From: Clytia hemisphaerica
Lineage: Eukaryota; Cnidaria; Hydrozoa; Leptothecata; Clytiidae
Assembly: GCA_902728285.1 (NCBI GenBank)
Contig: CACVBU010000359.1
Coordinates: 2,642,386-2,706,385, forward strand
Direction: 5' to 3'
Length of the DNA stretch: 64,000 nt
Shown piece after piece: positions 41,183-64,000 of the stretch (position 1 is its first letter; the number at the start of each line of letters is the position of its first letter). The notes below the pieces were generated by a model. It was given only the letters and a program-made list of their open reading frames with translations. It was not told the DNA's origin and ran no database searches. The position numbers and the translations under genes were made by a program.

Positions 41183-43471
41183 TTTATTCGTTGATTCTTG
41201 AATGTTTTTAACAGATTGAGATTTCTTCAACGCGTTTTTTAATTGTGTACTTCTCCTCATAGTGTCAGTGAACTTGTTCCCAATTTGAGAAATTTTGAAA
41301 GAAATGGCTTCTTTGAGCTTCTCTTTCTTGGTTTTTGATTTTGCAAGTTCTTTCGAGGAAAGGTTTAATAAAGTAGTATGGACGTTCTTCAGTGTGTCTT
41401 TTTCTACCGAGGAATTCTCGACGACCAACGTTTCGTTATTCGTCGTAGGATTGTCGTTAGTTTTATCGATTCCACGTGGAAAGTCGTTAATTGAGTTTGC
41501 ACGAAGCATAGACTTAGATCTGTCTGTCGAAATATCTTTTATAGATGAAGCTTCTTTGGTATTGATAGATTTGATTACAGTTTCAATATTTGTAGATTTA
41601 GTAATTTCAGTATCACGAGTATTTTCGCTTAGGTTTTCGTTTTCCGGTATGTTTTTTAAAAGGTTGTCGTTTTTCAGATATTTAGTTGGATTTTCGTCCT
41701 TACTTTTTTCACTTTTAAGGTGATCGGCTTTCAGTTTTTCGTTTTTCAAGCATTCGTTTTTGACAATGTTGGTATTCTGATCGTCGTCTTTTGGTAATTT
41801 GTTTTCAATTACGAATTCCACACCAGTCTCTTCGAGATGAACATCATTCACAGAATTATTGCAGGTAGAGAAATTTTCAGACTTCAAGTGGGACTTTTTA
41901 CCACTAGGATTTACTTTCCTCTGGCAAATATTGTCCCTAATTTTGCGAGCCCAAAGCCACGACTTCTCTTTCCATGCATTACTCCGTTCAGTCAAAAAAG
42001 CAGGTTTAATTCCAATAATGTTTTCATTTTTGAACGAAACAGCGACGTCATTAGTTTCAACCATGGCCGAACCAAGATTTTCATGTGTAGCATTTTGAGG
42101 AAACTTCTCGTCCTCCACGCACACCTTTAGCGAGATCTGTTCATATTTATCAGTTCTTCTTTCAGGGGAATAAGTCTTTTTAATCCATAGTGGTCCTCTT
42201 GCTGAATGATCGTCATTAGATAAGTCCTTGGAATGCTCTTCAATTTTTGTGTTGAGTGACACGTTGTTCTCTTTAGACTTCGTTAATAGGACTTTCTCGC
42301 TTGACATTTCATTTGTGTTCTCTGGAGATTTCTCAATTTTTATCTCGTTTGATTGGTTGATCTCTTTAGGTTTCGTTAAACAGTCATTCTTGCTTGATGT
42401 TTCAATTAAACAAGTGTTCGTCTTATTTTTCGTCCAGTTTTCGTCGGCTGATTCGCTTATCTCCTTACGTTTAATCTCGGTTGACTTTTTAATGGTATTT
42501 CTTTCACTGGCGTCCATCACTCTTTCAGCCCTACCTGCTTTATTTATAAGAATGTCCGCTCTCTGTTTGTCATGCTTATCATTCGAGCTTTCATCTTCTT
42601 TACACATGACACAGTTAGTGTTTAAGTGCATCGAACACTTGCATGACGTATATATTGGAATCTTTTTCCGGCATTTGGATATTCCGTCTCTTTTGGTCGA
42701 TAAACTAACAGATTTGCTTGACGTTGCTTTCAAAGTCTTAACCTTGGGTGCAGATTTTTCATCGTTTTTGGTTGATGAATTATCAGACTTGTTTGACGTT
42801 GGAGTAGAAACACTTTCCTTGCATTCGAGTTTTCCAGCACTCTTAGTTGATGAATTCAAAGATTCGTTTGAGGTCACCTCTTCGCATTCAGGTTTTCTAT
42901 CACTTTTCGAGTTAACAGATTCGTTTGTCGTTGCTTTCGAAACTTTTTCCCTGAGTTCTGATTTTCCGTCGCTTTTTGAAGATGATGAATTACCAGATCT
43001 GCATGAAGTTGCTCCATTTTCTTTGCATTTGGGGTCACTGTTACATATATCATTGTTGATATTCTTATTGGTCGATACTGCCATATAAGAAGAGTTTTCC
43101 TTTCGTTTTGAATCATCCACAAAATTGTTCTGGGATTTTGTTTCGTGTGTTGAAAAAGACTTGTAGTTCTGTTGTCGCCATCTTTCAGAAGATTCATAGG
43201 CTGAGTGGTTAATCCAAGGAGGGCGCGTGAAGGATGAAGGGCGGGGATAACGAGGTCTCTCCCATCTTTGGGGCGGTGGTTGAGATTGAGGGGGACGGTG
43301 GTATGCATAATGATTGCTTTCGTAATATGGGTATCGAATTGCCCAGGGCGGTGGACCATTCTGATATGGGCGTGGATGATGGGATCGCGAGGCGGCACGA
43401 TAACGGGGTTGGCACGAGTGATTTCTTTGTGTTGCTCCGTAGTAAACGTCGGCATCTTCGTCCTGGAACAT
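41183..43471 (-). CDS. Low-complexity Ser/Lys/Asn-rich protein, large exon or single-exon gene
   Basis: An open frame of 763 codons runs from ATG at 43,471 to a strong donor (AAA|GTGAGT) at 41,183/41,182. Without splicing it reads 26 codons more, into the minisatellite edge, and stops at 41,102. I do not recognise the protein. The first ~95 residues are Tyr/Pro/His/Arg-rich (for example PPPWAIRYPYYES and PPQSQPPPQRW). Residues ~161-268 hold about four degenerate 25-residue repeats of the type KSDGK.E..E.VS..TSN.S. A Cys/His cluster follows at ~267-290 (C-x9-C-x-C-x2-H-x4-C-x2-C), which could bind a metal. Further Lys/Glu/Asn repeats extend to a basic C-terminus (MRRSTQLKNALKKSQS). Most of it is probably disordered. 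TTCCAG before GACGAAGATG, two codons after the ATG, could be a splice acceptor, so the true start may lie upstream. The 286-codon ORF on the opposite strand is a shadow. Confidence 0.65.
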
Positions 43472-43924
43472 TGTAGAATGATTGTATTTTGGTTAGAAAA
43501 TTTCTTTGCAACTTGATGTTGCAGGAACGAGTCTTAAACGGCAGTTACGTCTTTTTATTCATACGAGTGAATCCATATTAGGTATTTTAGATTTAGAGCA
43601 ATACGGCTTCAACTGATTTAACTTTAACTGGATTTTCTGTATAACATGCGTCTTCTTTCGATCATATATTTCTTTTTTATTAGTTTTAATATTCTTTGCT
43701 ATAACGAAACGTAGAGATAATCATATACATTTTGATATTAGTCAATCAATCACCCACGAGGCATGAAAATAAACAGAATCAGAAGAGCTGGCCAATTTAC
43801 AAATAATCATAAATCTACAGACATAGGTACCAAAGTCCCGGTGTGACCCCCATTTTCACTGGATAAATTAACAAGAATATTGGCCCCTACGAAGAAAACG
43901 ACCTGCATGTTTTCTATTGTTAAC
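43472..43924. other. Upstream flank of the large minus-strand exon; nothing recognised
   Basis: AT-rich unique sequence lies between the start of the large minus-strand exon and a small transposon. I see no further exon with matching phase and no clear core promoter. Confidence 0.4.
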
Positions 43925-44081
<157 letters not shown>

Positions 44082-44498
44082 TAACCCCCACACTCTGGTT
44101 AGTTAGGACGTATCTAGATTAAAAAAAATCAAATTTACGATCAATAGCACCCATTGTCATTGAATTTGTCATTTGGATTATTGAGAGTGGTTTCCAACTG
44201 GTAGCAAGAAAGAGTGCAAAGTAAACTGAAGTTGATTTTAAGAATCTGTATTCCTTGAAGAGTCGTTGACTTTTATCTTCTTCTACCCTGTCTCAAAAGT
44301 TTTCACCAGGTCACTGAGACAGGGGTGTATAGAGGTCATGATGAGGATAACTCTCCGACAAGCAATTAGCAGACATAAATTATATTCAAATTAAAGAAGG
44401 ATTTGCTAAGAAGAGGCTTGGTTCGAATTGGACAGCTGTCTGTATATATAAAACAATCTGTACAAAAATAGACTCATAGAGTTCTGGCCATACAGGGC

Positions 44499-44824
44499 CA
44501 TACCTTAAGGGAACTTATTTTGGCGGGAACCTATTTTGGCGAATGGGTTGGAATAAATCTCAAAACTTAATAAGCGGGGGGGGGGGGGTTGGAACAAAAA
44601 TCTCCTGGGTGGAAAATTTTTGAAAAGTAGGCTAATACAGCTGAATTAGGACAAAAAAGGGAACTTTCAAAAACATTTTCCCAAAAATTAATAAGCGTGG
44701 GGTTGGAATAAGAATGTCCTGGGTGGAAAATTTTCGAAAAATTAATAAGCGGGGGGGGGGACGGCTATTAAGTACCCGAGAGTAAATTCGCCAAATCCGC
44801 CAAAATTAGTTCCCTTAAGGTATG
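44499..44824. mobile_element. ~326-bp MITE with CATACCTTAAGGGAACT ends
   Basis: The left end CATACCTTAAGGGAACT and the right end AGTTCCCTTAAGGTATG are inverted copies. The arms continue inward through TTTTGGCGG and TTTGGCGAAT. The interior carries two or three copies of an AATAAGCGGGG...TCCTGGGTGGAAAATTTT segment. No certain target duplication is visible. A segment of the same family (TCTCGGGTAC...CAGGACATTCTTATT) lies at 63,521-63,600 in an ATR intron, so this is a genuine interspersed family. Confidence 0.75.
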
Positions 44825-45312
44825 TGTACACCTTTTTTCCGATTTTTTGTCAAAAAAAAATTTTTCAGTCAAAGTGGAAGAAAAGTTACTGGATTTCATT
44901 TTGGTAAAATCGCGATCTTAAAATCTTTTTTTGATCCAGAGTTATAACCATTTAAATTTCAAAACAAAGTTCGTCTTATGATGGATTATTTACTCAAATA
45001 ATTGTCTCTTTCGGAAACAACAAAGACAAAAGAGAGAATTCAGCTGATGTTTATTCTCACCTCTATTGAATAGTAATATTTTTGACACATTTCACTGATT
45101 ACTCAAATAAACAGCAATCATCTCGTTAAAAATTTCAAATTTATGTAGAAAAAAACGAAATTTTACCACACCATACTACTTTTAACGAAGTTAAAGTCAC
45201 CCATAGCATTTAGATATCGACTTCATTCTTTTTTTATGAGTCTGCTAAATCGCGTGCCACGCGTGCCAGCGTGCTATGCGTGCCATGCGTGCCAACGTGC
45301 CATCCAAATTTG

Positions 45313-45533
45313 GCGTGCCATTAAAACTTCGGCGTGCCATCCGAATTTCGGCGTGCCATCCGAATTTTGGCGTGCCATCCGAATTTTGGCGTGCCATCCG
45401 AATTTTGGCGTGCCATCCGAATTTCGGCGTGCCATCTGAATTTCGGCGTGCCATCCGAATTTCGGCATGCCATCCGAATTTTGGCGTGCCATCCGAATTT
45501 TGGCGTGCCATTCAAATTTCGGCGTGCTCGTCC
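45313..45533 (+). repeat. 19-bp tandem array, left foldback arm
   Basis: About eleven units of GGCGTGCCATCCGAATTTT (with TTTC and CATCTG variants) follow irregular CGTGCC units at 45,250-45,305. They form the inner part of the left inverted terminus of the foldback element. Units here have CCGAA where the right arm mostly has CCAAA, so each arm has been homogenised separately. Confidence 0.92.
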
Positions 45534-45586
45534 GAATTTTTACCGAAATTTCGGTAAAGCTTGGGTGAGAAGATGACACAAATTGG

Positions 45587-45646
45587 ACCCCCCCCCCCAA
45601 TATGGACCCCATTGTGGACCCCAATATGGACTCCCTCAAAATTAGT
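45587..45646 (+). repeat. Short GGACCCC/AATATGGACCCC repeat
   Basis: Three or four imperfect copies of an AATATGGACCCC-type unit, including a run of 13 Cs, lie just inside the left 19-bp array. This is a simple repeat within the foldback element with no inferred function. Confidence 0.6.
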
Positions 45647-46467
45647 GGGAAAGCATTTTCAAGGTTATTTTATGTAATGACACTTAAATTATGTAAATAA
45701 TGGCATTATCACAAAATATGAGGTGTATACACCAATTTACAACAAGATGTTTTCTCATGCTCAATAGGATGCTGGCGGTGCAAATGGATATAGATTGTCA
45801 TGCAATGAAAACATTAAATGCTCCAAGAGAGCTGTTTTAGAGATATGAAAATTGTAGTACTTTTATTATTATTTTATTAATTTCATTTTTATATGAATAG
45901 AGCATTACATAACTTTAAAGGTTTTGAAGGAGATACACGTGTTTCTTCCACGCGAAAGGCAGTAGTCTACCTGTCATTTTCTTTACAAAGCAAAATATCA
46001 TTTTCAGCTTTATATATAATATATGTTTAGATACTTAGCGTTATGCTTTTTTCTTGAGCATATGGTAATTTAAGCTGAGGCTGGACATATGCTTAATATG
46101 CTTAATTTTCTATTGTTCTAAAACAATAAATCCATTGTATTCGAGCCAGAATCCCAGCTTTGTTATGCTTATACGCGTTATGCTTATAAATAAAAAACGT
46201 GTAGTGTACTTTTGGATACTTAAGAAATTGCCAAAATTGAGGGTGAATTATTCTTAACATGTTCTTACTTTTTTGTACTTGACTATTTTACAAACATGAG
46301 AAATAATCATATTGAGAGTTTTGGACTTTTGAGTTTCATCCTGATATTCTTATAGAAGATATTCTTATATAAAAAAGCGTTTATCTTAAATGCTCCAAAC
46401 AACGTTAAACTACGTATCCGAGAGTAGATTAAATGACATAGTAATGATGTTTCTATGTCACGAATAG

Positions 46468-46572
46468 GTAACTGCTCAACCTCGTCCCCGTGTATCCCAG
46501 GCTTTATTTACGTTACTGATTGACGCCAGAGAATATCCTGATAATGCGCAGGGAACGAGGTTGGTAACTGCT
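46468..46572. mobile_element. 87-bp MITE nested in the foldback element, 9-bp target duplication
   Basis: The element 46,477-46,563 starts CAACCTCGTCCC and ends GGGAACGAGGTTG. GTAACTGCT is duplicated exactly on each side (46,468-46,476 and 46,564-46,572). A diverged 123-bp relative lies at 52,999-53,121 in an ATR intron and shares the internal ATTTACGTTACTGATTG segment in opposite orientation. The 9-bp duplication length matches that of the surrounding foldback element. Confidence 0.85.
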
Positions 46573-47004
46573 TTGACGTTAAAATCTACTCTCATACGCA
46601 GATCTTTCTTCACCCCTGTCTACGCTACTGTTCTAAAAAATTGAAAAAGCTTTTCATTCTGAAACCTTTTGAAAAAGTTTTTTCTGGAATTTTTTTTTTT
46701 TGAAAACCTAAAACTTCAAAATGGCCAAAAAGCTCATGAGTTTACGGTTACCGTTTTTGCCTTTTTAAATCAAGTGGTCAGGAGCTGTAGCCAAAAATAA
46801 GGAGCTTAGTTAAATAGTTGTCCAAGGGCTAAAGTAATTTTCAGAAGTCATCATTTTTCTTGACTTTTTCTTTTTCTTACTCCGCTCACTTGCCGTACCT
46901 TAACCCGTGTAAGAGACCGTAGTAAGTGTATATTTCAAAATATCGCCTAACAATTAATGTTTCATGGAAAATAAAGACTCTGAAAATTTGAAAAAGTACG
47001 CAAA

Positions 47005-47357
47005 ATTTGGTTGTCACGCCAAAACTTGGATGGCACGCCGGAATTTGGTTGGCACGCCGGAATTTGGTTGGCACGCCAAAACTTGGATGGCACGCCGGAA
47101 TTTGGATGGCACGCCAAAATTTGGTTGGCACGCCAAAATTTGGATGGCACGCCAAAACTTGGATGGCACGCCAAATTTGGATGGCACGCCAAAATTTGGA
47201 TGGCACGCCAAAATTTGGATGGCACGCCAAAATTTGGATGGCACGCCAAAATTTGGATGGCACGCCAAAATTTGGATGGCACGCCAAAATTTGGATGGCA
47301 CGCCAAAATTTGGATGGCACGCCAAAATTTGGATGGCACGCCGGAATTTGGATGGCA
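47005..47357 (-). repeat. 19-bp tandem array, right foldback arm
   Basis: About eighteen units of GGCACGCCAAAATTTGGAT, the reverse complement of the left-arm unit apart from one base, run to 47,357. Irregular GGCACGCTGGCACG units follow, up to the terminal CGCGATTTAGCAGACTC. The right array is longer than the left, so the element is asymmetric. Confidence 0.92.
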
Positions 47358-48082
47358 CGTAGGCACGCTGGCACGCCAAGACACGTTGGCACTCTAGCAT
47401 GTTGGCACGCCAAGACAGTTGGCACGCTGGCACGTTGGCACGCCAAGACAGTTGGCACGAAGGCACGCATGGCACGCTGGCACGCCTAAAAACCGATGGC
47501 ACGCTGGCACGCGTGGCACGCGATTTAGCAGACTCTTTTTTTATGAGATTCCCAAAAGATCAAACTTAAAAAGTGTCTTAGGATTCTATTTCTAACCGAG
47601 TTGTTTTTCCTCAATTTACAGATAACTGAAAAAATCACATTTGAATTTACTTTTTTATCGATATTTTTACATAATTTAGGATTTAAAGAAAGAGTTAAAG
47701 TTAACTCCAAAAAAAATCCCAAGAGACTTTTTTAGTTCGATTTATTGGGAACATAGTTTCGAAATTATTTTTTCAAATTTCAAAAGCTATGGGTGACTTT
47801 AACTTCTTTAAAGTAGGTAAGGTTAAAATTCTTAAGATTTTAATTATATCCTGCCCAGTTTTTTAAATTCAGCTGAAACTTTTACCATTAGAAAGAGAAT
47901 ATTATTGGCTTTCAGAAAATATATACCTTTGATATATAAAAATTTGTTGTTCTAAAAATATGACCAATTAAAGAAAATGTGTCAAGAAAGGTGAACACAT
48001 ACCTTAAGGTACATCAATGAACTTAACATGTAAGCGTCCAAGTTTGAAAAACCCAAAGCAAATGAAGGGTTAAGCTTCTGAT

Positions 48083-48575
48083 GCGAAATTTCATTAAAAG
48101 AGGGAAGGGGTTATTAATAAGTGTGTTTAGGTGATTTTCTTCAGCAAAGGGAAGAGGTGGTCTTTTTCAAGGAATATTTCATTAAAATCAGAGACGGTTT
48201 CATTATCAAGTGTATTTGGGTGATTTTGCTAAGATGCCAAAAGAAAAGTGCTGTGGTAGAGTTCGTTAAAATAGGGAGGGGACTATCATCAACCTGGAAT
48301 GATGTTTTGCTAAAAAGTCGTAGGAAAGTTAAGGGTTTAGCATTTTCCAGGACAATTCATAAAAAGGCCTAAAGTTTTGTTGTTGTTCTTCTCAGTGAAA
48401 TTTCATAATATAGGGGACTGTTGTGTCATTATCACGTGTATTAAAATGATTTCACTGAAAAGTTCTAGGAAAATGAAGCGTTTAGCATTTTTTAAGGAAA
48501 ATTTCATAATATGGGGGATTGGTTTTTATCATAATATGTATTGGAATAATTTTGCTGAAAAGTCTTAGGGATGGA
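48083..48575 (+). repeat. Degenerate ~90-bp tandem repeat, about five units
   Basis: The phrase AATTTCATAATATGGGGGATTGG and its variants recur near 48,086, 48,175, 48,260, 48,404 and 48,500. Each is followed by GTATT..AATGATTTTGCTGAAAAG and then GTTTAGCATTTTTCAAGG. Spacing varies between about 84 and 145 bases. The plus-strand ORFs of 63 and 83 codons here follow the repeat and are not supported as genes. Confidence 0.65.
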
Positions 48576-49140
48576 CAAAGGTTGAAATGTTGTTTAGTTC
48601 TTGGGATCCGAACACTGAGTGGGATGTTGTGTTTCGAAATTTGGGTATAATAAATAACTCGGACGGATCCCGAAGAATTAGGAAATGGGAAAAGGGAGGA
48701 ACAAAGATGGAGGAAATGAAGGTTGGAAGGGAAAAAGAAAAGACAGGACGTTTATCGTTTGGTTTTATATTTTCTATAAATGTACAGGAGAGGTAGAGAT
48801 GTTGCACCATAGCTATTTGAATCATGAAGAGATCAAGATTGTTTTGGTTTTGAACCAACGTCTTCATCTAAGATTAAAAAATGGCAAATTGTTAAAAGTT
48901 AAGAATAAGTTTTCACATTCGATTGCTTTAATTTTTCTCAAATCCGATGGAAAAGAAGTAGTAACAGAATAGATCAGTCGAAAACATTTGATGCGATTCA
49001 TCAATGGATCATCGATTGGCTATTGATTAGAACAATTGAAACGATTGTATTTAATATGGCAGTACTGAACATTCTAATCAAGGTTACAAGTCTGAATTGA
49101 TTGTCATACAACAAACAAAGAGGTCATACAACGAACATAT
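48576..49140. other. Intergenic flank 3' of ATR; nothing recognised
   Basis: Unique-looking AT-rich DNA lies between the ~90-bp repeat and the region downstream of the ATR stop codon. Small ORFs of 69-100 codons on both strands overlap each other and show no splice or family signal. No gene is supported. Confidence 0.4.
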
Positions 49141-49312
49141 GGATGGCCCCCATATGTTACGTACGCAGTGAAGAGGGGAGTGGGAGAAAGGGTAGGCCAA
49201 AGCGTACGTCTATTGTTTCAATGACGTCTTTTCTATTTTTCTCTACGTACAAGGGTTGAAGAGTGTCAAATATGTGGAAAATCTTTGTGTACGTACTATG
49301 TGGACGACCCCC
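49141..49312. mobile_element. Degenerate MITE just downstream of the ATR stop codon
   Basis: The left end has GGATGGCCCCCATATG then TTACGTACGC. The right end, read in reverse, has GGGGGTCGTCCACATAG then TACGTACAC. About 13 of 16 bases pair in the inner arms. It lies within 20 bases of the ATR stop and so probably in the 3' untranslated region or terminator area. No clean target duplication is seen. Confidence 0.5.
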
Positions 49313-49330
49313 AACACAAATAAATTTAAC

Positions 49331-63922
<14,592 letters not shown>

Positions 63923-64000
63923 CTAAAAATACGCACGACAAAGAAATGTTGTATCACTTGTGTTGCTCTTTTTATTGAAAACTTTGGAATGCATAATTAT

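Larger units (their letters stand above)
45229..47544. mobile_element. 2.3-kb foldback transposon with minisatellite-built inverted ends and 9-bp target duplication
   Basis: The element proper is 45,238-47,535. It begins GAGTCTGCTAAATCGCG and ends CGCGATTTAGCAGACTC. The first 37 bases at each end are perfect inverted copies. TTTTTTTAT flanks it directly on both sides (45,229-45,237 and 47,536-47,544). Inside each end lie irregular CGTGCC units and then 19-bp tandem repeats, in opposite orientation at the two ends. About 1.4 kb of AT-rich DNA separates the arrays and holds no ORF long enough for a transposase. Inverted termini made of short tandem repeats plus a 9-bp duplication are the hallmarks of foldback elements and some Mutator-like elements. 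Mobility by a transposase encoded elsewhere is inference. Several overlapping 90-190 codon ORFs in the arrays arise because a stop-free 19-bp unit stays open in multiple frames. Confidence 0.85.

Noticed and set aside
42228-43088. 286-codon plus-strand ORF opposite the large low-complexity exon
   Set aside because: Its composition mirrors the Ser/Lys/Asp codons of the minus-strand frame. The minus-strand frame is much longer and ends at a strong splice donor.
45236-45639. ORFs of 64-121 codons in the left 19-bp array
   Set aside because: They have the same cause as in the right arm: tandem-repeat frames without initiation, splice or conservation evidence.
46886-47502. Overlapping ORFs of 128-194 codons on both strands (GVPSKFWRAIQILACHPNF repeats and the opposite-strand version)
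   Set aside because: A 19-bp unit without stop codons stays open in several frames at once. These lie in the foldback arm and several frames overlap, so there is no reason to prefer one as coding.
48121-48972. Plus-strand ORFs of 63-95 codons between the foldback element and ATR
   Set aside because: They overlap a degenerate tandem repeat or each other, and have no recognisable domain, splice signal or promoter.

Overview
This window is eukaryotic nuclear DNA from an animal, most likely a non-vertebrate metazoan. It is AT-rich, its genes are split by many short introns with GT..AG borders, and it carries the C-terminal 1,469 codons of a clear ATR checkpoint-kinase orthologue. It also holds C2H2-type zinc-finger exons, a long satellite array and many small non-autonomous transposons. 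I cannot name the species or phylum from sequence alone.

Layout. (1) 1 to about 34,700: one uninterrupted satellite array of about 176-bp monomers (roughly 197 copies). Two monomer types mostly alternate as a 352-bp dimer, with longer higher-order duplications on top. The array runs off the left edge and decays at its right edge. No genes are supported there; every small ORF in it is a by-product of the repeat. (2) 34,818-37,901, minus strand: a multi-exon gene with a repeated Cys/His zinc-finger module, whose introns hold a tRNA-like SINE head and a 374-bp MITE with TTA target duplications. (3) 38,571-41,124: a G-rich 20-24 bp minisatellite. (4) 41,183-43,471, minus strand: a very large exon or single-exon ORF for a low-complexity Ser/Lys/Asn-rich protein I do not recognise. 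It ends at a good splice donor and is in phase with the zinc-finger exons, so (2) and (4) may be one gene. (5) 43,472-49,330: intergenic DNA dense in mobile elements. The main one is a 2.3-kb foldback transposon whose inverted ends are built of 19-bp tandem repeats and flanked by a perfect 9-bp target duplication. (6) 49,331-63,922, minus strand: 24 exons of ATR. All splice phases close, and they cover the UME/HEAT region, FAT, kinase and FATC domains. The 5' half lies beyond the right edge.

The genes are not an operon. Neighbouring genes share only the same pool of small transposons: three element families found in the intergenic part recur inside ATR introns. A patch of the satellite (about 22,440-26,870 and 29,340-29,830) is full of single-base indels and probably reflects unpolished assembly sequence.

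Exon coordinates come from hand-read splice sites and phase bookkeeping. ATR similarity was judged from memory of the vertebrate protein, without alignment software.
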